Part shown: positions 17,756 through 23,422 of the stretch, piece by piece
How positions within the stretch are numbered: position 1 is the stretch's first letter
Layout of the letters: the number at the start of each line of letters is the position of its first letter
DNA from: Bremia lactucae
Lineage: Eukaryota; Oomycota; Peronosporomycetes; Peronosporales; Peronosporaceae
Length of the DNA stretch: 23,422 nucleotides
Reading direction: 5' to 3'
NCBI RefSeq assembly: GCF_004359215.1
Contig: NC_090622.1
Span: 2,277,837 to 2,301,258, forward strand
Translations under genes and position numbers: made by a program
The notes under the pieces: model-generated
The model's input: only the letters and a program-made list of their open reading frames with translations
Databases searched by the model: none
What the model was told of the DNA's origin: nothing

Positions 17756-18880
17756 ATGCTCATCAGCATTGACCCTACGGTGAATGCGAAGGTCACCTAT
17801 GTTGATTCAATCGACATTGCAGTGGACAAACGTAGATATAGCGATGACGCTTTTACTGACATTGATAACGATGCAGATACCAATAATTTTAGTGAGAACA
17901 ATAATGCTCTCACTAATGAGGAGAATGGTATCTCCCGAGTGCGCACCATTCGCACTGAAGAAACAATAAAACCGAGTCAGACGAGAATTCCTGCTGGCTT
18001 GAAAATCAGTGGTGCGTTTCATACAAGATTTCGTCGCTGAAGTGGTAGACCGACAGAAACAGAACTCTGAAAAAGTGGAAGAGCAAACATTCCTTCATCA
18101 ACCTTAACCTTCTAGCTACAGTTACCTGCCCAAGCATGTAGTGACGAATGTGGGCACTAATAAAATACTGCCCAGGTATATCGGCCCGTTTCGTGTACCA
18201 AATCGCTAAGGCAATGTGTACACGATCAAGCTGCCTCGTAGGATGCGTACATATCCTACATTCATGTCGACCGTCTTTGCCCGAACCATCAGTACGAAGC
18301 TCTTTCCGGTTCGGAATTGAACCGGCACAATCTAAGGCATCCGCCGAGGTCTGACGGCTCCGAGACAAATAGTGCCTGGAGAGAGTCTGGTTCTCACAAA
18401 CCAGACATTCTACTACATCCTCCTAGAATGAAATCTTTTGACAAGCTGTCATCAGCTTTGTTTTGAAGAGAGTGATGTGTCCGTTCGTTCGCCAGTTGAT
18501 CAGTCGCAGTCTGATCACATTTTTTCAACTAATCACGCGAAACATTTTCGACCGTTCACCACCAACTCGTGACGATGGGATCTCTCGTGTTGAATGTCCT
18601 CCCTTCAATAATGGAGGTGTTGTCTAAGTGATGTTGTCTACTCGAATTCGGTAAACGAGGCGAACCAAATTTCCTCATCCTCCACATCCATTGACGGATT
18701 CGAGTGGTGAAAAGCTATTTCTTGTTGAACGCTTCTCGAACCACCGTGAGGTGAAAAGGATTGAAACGAGTTTTCTCGTTTTGGCGAGATATCCACCCTA
18801 GCATGATAGCTGAGGACCTCGTTCCATCGAGGCAGTTAAGGAGAATACTTCTCAGATATAGGGGATCAGTCCCCACCATT
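17756..18880 (+). pseudogene. Gypsy integrase C-terminus and chromodomain remnant, element B
   Basis: An Asp/Asn-rich frame (17756-18040) leads into QDFVAEVVDRQKQNSEK (about 18025-18078). The integrase C-terminal beta region follows (KHVVTNVGTNKILPRYIGPFRVPNR, 18133-18208; YTIKLPRRMRTYPTF, 18219-18263). After a long linker, GEKLFLVERFSNHREVKRIETSFLVLARYPP (about 18708-18796) is the chromodomain used by gypsy elements of this type to target chromatin. Frames are broken by stops and indels. The linker and chromodomain DNA carry a chain of perfect stem-loops: 18385-18406, 18497-18517, 18764-18781, 18817-18832, 18841-18853 and 18861-18874. Confidence 0.75.
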
Positions 18881-18903
18881 CCGAGTGAAAAAGTCCCCAG
18901 AAA

Positions 18904-18965
18904 CCACTGGTCAAAGGGTCTCAGGTACCTTTGGAAGAAGGCACCTGAGACCCTTTGACCAGTGG
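18904..18965. repeat. Long near-perfect palindrome at element junction
   Basis: Arms 18904-18930 and 18939-18965 are 27 bp each with 26 pairs (one A-C mismatch, 18927 against 18942) around an 8-base loop. It separates the end of the plus-strand chromodomain from a scrap of pol linker and the minus-strand gag. Because of the symmetry both strands can read HWSKGLR...PETL then stop. Confidence 0.95.
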
Positions 18966-19062
18966 CTTGAAATACCCAAAGAGGAAAGCATCACATGAAG
19001 CACGTGGCCAATATTTGGTCGGCAAAAGTATTTCTTGAGAACGAAAGGTTCGGTATTTTTGC
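18966..19062 (+). pseudogene. Gypsy pol-linker scrap
   Basis: HVANIWSAKVFLENER (about 19001-19047) aligns with YVALIRSALVFPENEQ of element A (9724-9770), and the DNA matches too (TTTGGTCGGCA, TATTTCTTGAGAACGAA). It is therefore a short piece of protease-RT linker on the plus strand, out of place after a chromodomain and facing a minus-strand gag. Confidence 0.7.
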
Positions 19063-19065
19063 TCA

Positions 19066-19975
19066 TTGTTTGTAGGCACTGGGCGTGAGGCACTACACTT
19101 ATAGACGTGTTGGCCCGTCTTCTTACAACAATTGCATCTTTGCAATCGCTTGTAACAAGAGGAGCAAGGTTTCTTGCTCTCAAATATACAAAAGTTCCAT
19201 TAGTTCGGTACATCCGCTTTCGTGTCGTCTTGATGGACGACAAGCATCAGAGTGGACGAAAGCCTGATTCAGGCTGAAGGCCTCCTATTTTTCTACATAT
19301 ATCGCTGGATCTAGCGTCTCTAGCTCAAGTTAAAACAGGTGAGTCTTGACAAGACCGTCTGCAGGACCTTTCATAAACACTGTTTTCTTAGCTTGTCATC
19401 TATCTGACGACTCTCAATACAGCTTACAAGGCATCGTGTTTGCTAGGCATAAGTGTGAAGATCACGCTTGTCCTGCTTCAAATCCCGGATCTCGGCTCGA
19501 GAGCTGAATTAGGCTCGTGGTGACTCAAATGTTTCTCTGAGCCGATCATAAAGACCTCATGCAACATAAAAAAAACTTATAAGTCATGAAGCTTGAGCCG
19601 TAGGGCCTAAGATTTCTCACGTCTGGCTAACTTGGACATGGAGTCGACGCGAGAGCGTCGACCTAAAAGATGAAGATCAGAATCTCAATACTATAGCCAC
19701 TCGAAGCGACCCCTGTTCGTCGAATTAGACAATGCTATTGAAGCTGCAACGGAAGTAAAATTCGGCGCTAGCAGCACGTAAATGCTGCTGTCCTAACAGT
19801 TCTAACTGTAGAGAACCATACATCTGCACATTCAAAGCCTCGCTGTTGCAGCAAGGCTACTTGGTTGTGCGCCCCGTCGAGGTCATGTTGTATGAACTCA
19901 GCTATGGCCGCATGTTGGTTATCTGTGTTCAGAGTAAACAGCATGGCGCCAACTACTGACATGCCATCGACCGAA
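19066..19975 (-). pseudogene. Gypsy gag remnant, element C (minus)
   Basis: Read on the minus strand, it begins with VVGAMLFTLNTDNQHAAIAEF (near 19960-19900) followed by IQHDLDGAHNQVALLQQRGF, the N-terminal part of gag that copies A and B have mostly lost. A decayed middle follows. Then come GLVKTHLF (near 19345), LELETLDPAIYVEK, ESKKPCSSCYKRLQRC (about 19190-19140) and the zinc knuckle CNCCKKTGQHVYKC (19140-19095), whose His is one place out of the usual C-X2-C-X4-H-X4-C spacing. It ends at SASRPVPTNNE near 19066. Stops and frameshifts are present. The region also holds several perfect stem-loops (19162-19179, 19223-19242, 19643-19662, 19770-19789). Confidence 0.75.
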
Positions 19976-20093
19976 TCATATGTTCCCCTCGCTCTCCATT
20001 CAAGATCACTCCAACGAGTGGATCGTTGCGCGATAGCTTTTATGAGGGGCTTAAAGGCTTTTATCTTTTTTATCTAACATACTCATGTTAGAT

Positions 20094-20673
20094 GGAGTGT
20101 GCGTAGGCTGTTGAACGGACTATGAAAAGCTATCAGGTGTAATGGGGCACCTTTGGCCAATACTGATAACAGTACTGGTCAACCTTCACTGATTACAGTG
20201 AAGGTGGGTGCCTCTATTACTTAACGTACATGACGTGCGGAGAAAGGTTCTAAGTAGCCATGAAGTTTTCGCTACTAAAGGTTAATTCTAAAGCTTTAGA
20301 ATAGGGAAAACGTAAGACTGTTTTGATATATTTAGCTTCCTACGTAACCATATTCCTATCTTCTATCTACTACTGTAGCTATTGTAATAATAACTAACTA
20401 AGTATGGCGCCTCCTTCAGTTCCGCACAATTGTGTCATTTAACGATTGGTGGGGTTGATTAAATCAACCAGTCAATAAAGCTGATATCTTATAGCATCAA
20501 TATCACCAAATTTCATGATATTGGAACTCTAAAGTCAAAATTTATAAAGATATTAATTATGTACCTCTTAATTTATTTCCTCTCATAGGAAACAGTTTTT
20601 CTTATTACTTTTACACGAAAATTGTTTTTATTATTACTTTTATAGAAAAATAGTACTTGGACACTCCGTTACA
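20094..20673 (-). mobile_element. Gypsy LTR, element C (minus)
   Basis: On the minus strand it starts at 20673 with TGTAACGGAGTG and carries the shared LTR landmarks in order: GATATTGATGC-type, GACTGGTTGATTTAATC, GGAGGCGCCATAC, AGATAGGAATATGGTTACGTAGGA, and near the end AAAGGTGCCCCATTAC. The terminal hairpin (20157-20178), a 10-bp stem (20182-20205) and the palindrome ATTCTAAAGCTTTAGAAT (20285-20302) lie inside. The expected CCCGTTACA end is not found, so the right edge is placed approximately before the gag leader. With the gag on the same strand this is the 5' LTR of element C. Confidence 0.7.
20182..20205. repeat. 10-bp-arm stem-loop in LTR C
   Basis: ACCTTCACTG (20182-20191) and CAGTGAAGGT (20196-20205) enclose ATTA. 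It lies four bases from the conserved LTR hairpin at 20157-20178, giving two stacked hairpins. Confidence 0.85.
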
Positions 20674-20676
20674 AAT

Positions 20677-20890
20677 TTGGAATCATTGAAACAACAAGAA
20701 AATAGCTCTGCTGATTGGTTGATTAAAGTTTAAAGCAACGCGGAATCGTTTCAAGACACGATTGGGCGAGGCGCTATACATAGTTATTAACATTGTATTA
20801 AAGTCAGTAGATAAGATATCTTTAAATAGAAACTGAATATATTTCGACAATTTACGTTTTTCGCATGCTAAGCCTTCTGTAATAGGGCAC
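20677..20890 (+). mobile_element. Gypsy LTR fragment D
   Basis: It resembles the middle of LTR A (ATTTGGAATCATTGAAACAAC, GCTGATTGGTTGATTAAAGTTT, CAAGACACGATTG, GCGCTATACATAG, CTAAGCCTTCTG). It starts immediately after the outer end of LTR C, so element C probably inserted into or recombined with this LTR. No LTR start or end remains. Confidence 0.6.
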
Positions 20891-21430
20891 ACATCGGTTG
20901 GAGAACCGTTGTTGTGGTACATTGACATTATGGGTTAAATACCGTTTTACCTAATTTTAAAATAGTTACTTTCTTAAATCCCATTTATTATGGGTGACAG
21001 ATGTTGTCGCCGCCAGATATAAATCTGGCGGCCAAAATCTATTTTAAATTAGCTAAGGTAAGGTTTTTAGATTTAAATAATTTAATAAAGTGCAGTTCCC
21101 CTTTTGATCTTAAAGCGTAAAGTGCCTTTCTAAGGATTGCTTATTGACCTGTAAAAGAAAGAAGCCTTTCTAAGGTACATCCTCTTGGGCACTAGTTGTC
21201 ACTTGGTTCTACGAACCCCTGAATCCCTTGAACTAGAATTCCTTAAGCTTTAATTGCTTGTACGACTCCCTGCGTTGTTAAACCCATTATTTCAATAGAA
21301 TTAAGTGACTCCCTAAGTCTGAAAGTCTTCCTCTGACTTTAGGAGCGAGGTAGCTCCGCTACACCTGGTAGCACTCGTAGTCAATCTAGGCCTCTACGCC
21401 TGAGTTTTTACAAGACTAAAATAAAAGAGG
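20891..21430. other. Non-coding region with a 10-bp stem-loop
   Basis: No gene recognised. It contains CCCAT/ATGGG near 20980-20997 and a perfect stem GCCGCCAGAT/ATCTGGCGGC at 21009-21032 (loop ATAA). Near 21125-21180 a short direct repeat occurs (GCCTTTCTAAGG twice). GGAGC/GCTCC lies near 21342-21357. It probably represents decayed LTR or gag sequence of the element that follows. Confidence 0.5.
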
Positions 21431-21438
21431 CTCCACAA

Positions 21439-21759
21439 TTGGTAGAAGCGCAACGCGCCGCTTATGACAAGTTCAAAACCTTTTTTCGGCTTGAGCACGT
21501 AAAATTTATTAAATCCCAGGGACCAGAGGTCCTGCAGCTAGGTATGGAGAGACCGTATGACCTCATCCTAGATATGCCATGGTTGGCAAAGTATCAACCC
21601 GTGGATAGACTGGCGTACACGCACAGTTGCGAACTCTACGCAGGACACCTGAAGGATGTGTTATTACGAGAGGCGTATGCAACTGATGTCGTGTCGAACA
21701 CAGTTGAAGGTGCGCCAACGGGATGTCGCCAATACCTCAGCTCGTGGAGACTGGGATAG
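21439..21759 (+). pseudogene. Gypsy protease-linker remnant, element E
   Basis: An open frame of about 106 codons. It contains PYDLILDMPWLAKYQPVDRLAYTHS (about 21556-21630), matching the end of a gypsy aspartic protease (canonical DVILGMPWLARHQPVIDW). The Gly before MPWL is Asp here. The upstream part (AQRAAYDKFKTFFRLEHVKF) is not recognised, and the catalytic DSG/DCG motif is absent, so this is a truncated protease. About 300 bases of linker (21760-22053) with stops lead to the RT frame of the same element. Confidence 0.65.
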
Positions 21760-22053
21760 TGAAAAGGACGATGACAAGTAGTCATGCGTCCGAAAGTCCT
21801 GAACGGAGTTAAAAGCCTGTGGCAGTAGACGCGAGCTGACAGGAAGTCATGCGTCGCATAAACCGGCACAGTGCCAAGAGCCTGGTACGGTTGGAAGGGG
21901 TGCGTTAGCCAGGAGTGCAACGACACCCACTTCCCAGTAAAAGGTCGTGGTGACTCGAAGAACGAGTACCTGACAGATTAGGACGATCAAAGGCACGTAT
22001 AAACGAGTGACCTTTGGATCAGTCCCTCATAAAGAGGACGGGCCTTTAACGAG

Positions 22054-23422
22054 GTGTTCGAGGCCGTCAAAGACGAAATTGCGGAGGCATCCTCAGTTGA
22101 GGTGCTCCGGAAAATCTTTAAATCTGCCGAGAGGATATTAAATCCCGGAGATGTCGTGGGGCTACTCCTTGCCGAGTTAAAGGAAGGAAAGATCTACGAA
22201 ATAGTTCCATCAGTTCCAGAAGAGAACCTGGTGAGCTGTTGCTCGTCGTTCACAATGGACGAGAGCGTCCTAGAAACGGACAAAAAGAAACGGTTTCCTG
22301 CTCAGGGCTGGGATGCCTTGAGAGACAGTCCGTTAATTGAGGGTCTGTGGATACATCGCGATGTCTTCCCAGAAGAAGTGCTGAGACTCCTACCGGCAGA
22401 TAGGGGCATCGGGCATGAGATAGACCTCGAACCTGGCACCAAGTACTGTGTGACCAGGCAATGGCCGTTGCCGAAAGAACAAGTCGATTATATCGATGAT
22501 ACTTCGGCAAGCGAGCCAAGGCAGGACATGTGCGTGAGAGCAAATTGCCTCACTGCAGCTCGACCTTTTGTGTGCGTAAAGCGCAGGTGGGTGGCGCGTG
22601 GTTCATGCTTATAATAAGTTGAACACGGCGACCATACCGGCGCAAACGCCAATTCCGCGGAAAGATGTCTTGTTGAACTCCATAGGAAAGTCAACTATCT
22701 TTTCCGAGTTGGATTTGAAGGATGGCTACTATCAGGTACTCATGAGAGAGTCCGATGTAGCCAAAACGGCAGTAAGCACCCCAAGCGGTATGCTTTGGGA
22801 GTGGCTTGTGATGCCCAAGGTTTAAGAAAAAAGGGGGGACATTTCAACCGAGTTGTGGCTCACGTAATGCGTCAGCACCGTGCCTACGCGTCCCGTTACT
22901 TTGACGATATATTTGTGCATAGAAAGGCCGAGGACAGGCTGAGCGCAATAGAGTCGCACAAGCGTCATTTATACGCTGAGTTGCAGACTTTAAAGGATGC
23001 CCAATTGTACGTCAACTTGCAAACGTGCGTCATAGGGGTCCCTGAGATACCTGTACAGGCTGCATCGTTGGTACACATGGTGTACGAGCAGACCCAGACA
23101 AGGTAAAATCAGTAAAGGAATGGCCAATCCCACGGCATGTGAAGGATTTGCGCCAATTCCTAGGGCTCGCTAATTACTTGCATAAGTATAGCAAGAATTA
23201 TGCGGAGCAAACTAAACCATTATCTGATCTCCTTAAAAAGGACACAGAATGGGTTTGGTTAAAAGAACAAGAAGATGCGTTCACATCAGTGAAGCAATCT
23301 CTTGTAGAGGCACCGGTCTTGGCATTGCCAGACGCGGATAAGCCCTTTAGCGTCGTCTGCGATGCAAGTAATTTTGCAATCGGCAGCGCGCTCATGCAGA
23401 AGGATGACGACGGCGTTGACCG
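22054..23422 (+). pseudogene. Gypsy RT and start of RNase H, element E (runs off window)
   Basis: The best-preserved pol in the window. Frame 22054-22502 covers the RT N-terminal region (MDESVLETDKKKRF, DVFPEEVLRLLPADRG, HEIDLEPGTKYCVTRQWPLPKEQVDYIDD). After a shift near 22503, the region that should read HVRES...GWRVVHAYNKLN is frame-broken until 22605. Then comes AYNKLNTATIPAQTPIPRKD with motif A ELDLKDGYYQVLMRE and AVSTPSGMLWEWLVMP to 22818. A short deletion at QGLKNAPATFNR gives a stop. The next frame has YFDDIFVH with the intact FDD box (22900-22908) and LKDAQLYVNLQTCVIGVPEIPV. From 23091, DPDKVKSVKEWP, RQFLGLANYLHKYSKNYAEQ and the RNase H VCDASNFAIGSALMQ (Asp at 23361-23363) read in one frame to the end. 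Catalytic residues survive, but at least three frameshifts make it inactive. Confidence 0.85.

Noticed and set aside
21439..23422. Element E as an intact, active pol gene
   Set aside because: At least three frameshifts (near 22503, 22818 and 23065) and a missing protease active site.
1..23422. RXLR or Crinkler effector genes, expected near repeats in oomycetes
   Set aside because: No frame shows a signal peptide followed by RXLR-EER or an LFLAK motif.

Overview
The window looks like repeat-rich nuclear DNA of an oomycete, probably a Phytophthora or downy-mildew relative. Three things suggest this: a single-exon START-like plus FYVE-like protein of the kind expanded in oomycetes, remnants of an AGC kinase of oomycete type, and many decayed Ty3/gypsy elements whose order (gag, protease, RT, RNase H, integrase, chromodomain) and peptide motifs match oomycete gypsy families. 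The assignment rests on recognition, not on a search. A 768-base N run (8814-9581) marks a scaffold gap.

Layout. 1-258 is the 3' end of a gypsy LTR. 1275-2447 is the only gene that looks intact: a 390-residue protein with a START-like region and a four-CxxC zinc finger. 3997-4248 is an LTR 5' fragment cut off by a tRNA-Lys(UUU)-like gene (4289-4361, minus), whose 3' tail and T-arm recur at 4628-4700. From 4720 comes a segment that is repeated from 11421 at about 95-97% identity by eye. Each copy holds a hairpin-rich leader, a dead AGC kinase, an LTR of about 0.5 kb, a second partial LTR, and the start of a gypsy gag. Copy A continues with protease, the N gap, RT and part of integrase (to about 10770). 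Copy B continues with a longer but very decayed pol and chromodomain (to about 18880).

18880-20673 is a mosaic: a 27-bp-arm palindrome, a plus-strand pol scrap, then a minus-strand gag and its LTR. 20677-20890 is another plus-strand LTR piece, and 21430-23422 is a further gypsy pol (protease remnant, RT with FDD, start of RNase H) that is much better preserved but frameshifted and runs off the window.

How it works together: apart from the FYVE-like gene and perhaps the tRNA, nothing here looks functional. The history reads as gypsy insertion next to an already dead kinase gene, duplication of the whole block, then separate decay by indels and by deletions of gag, protease, RNase H and linker. 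The most unusual pattern is the density of perfect short inverted repeats in the element-derived DNA. Some keep their pairing between copies through compensating changes. I see no such repeats in the host-like segments.
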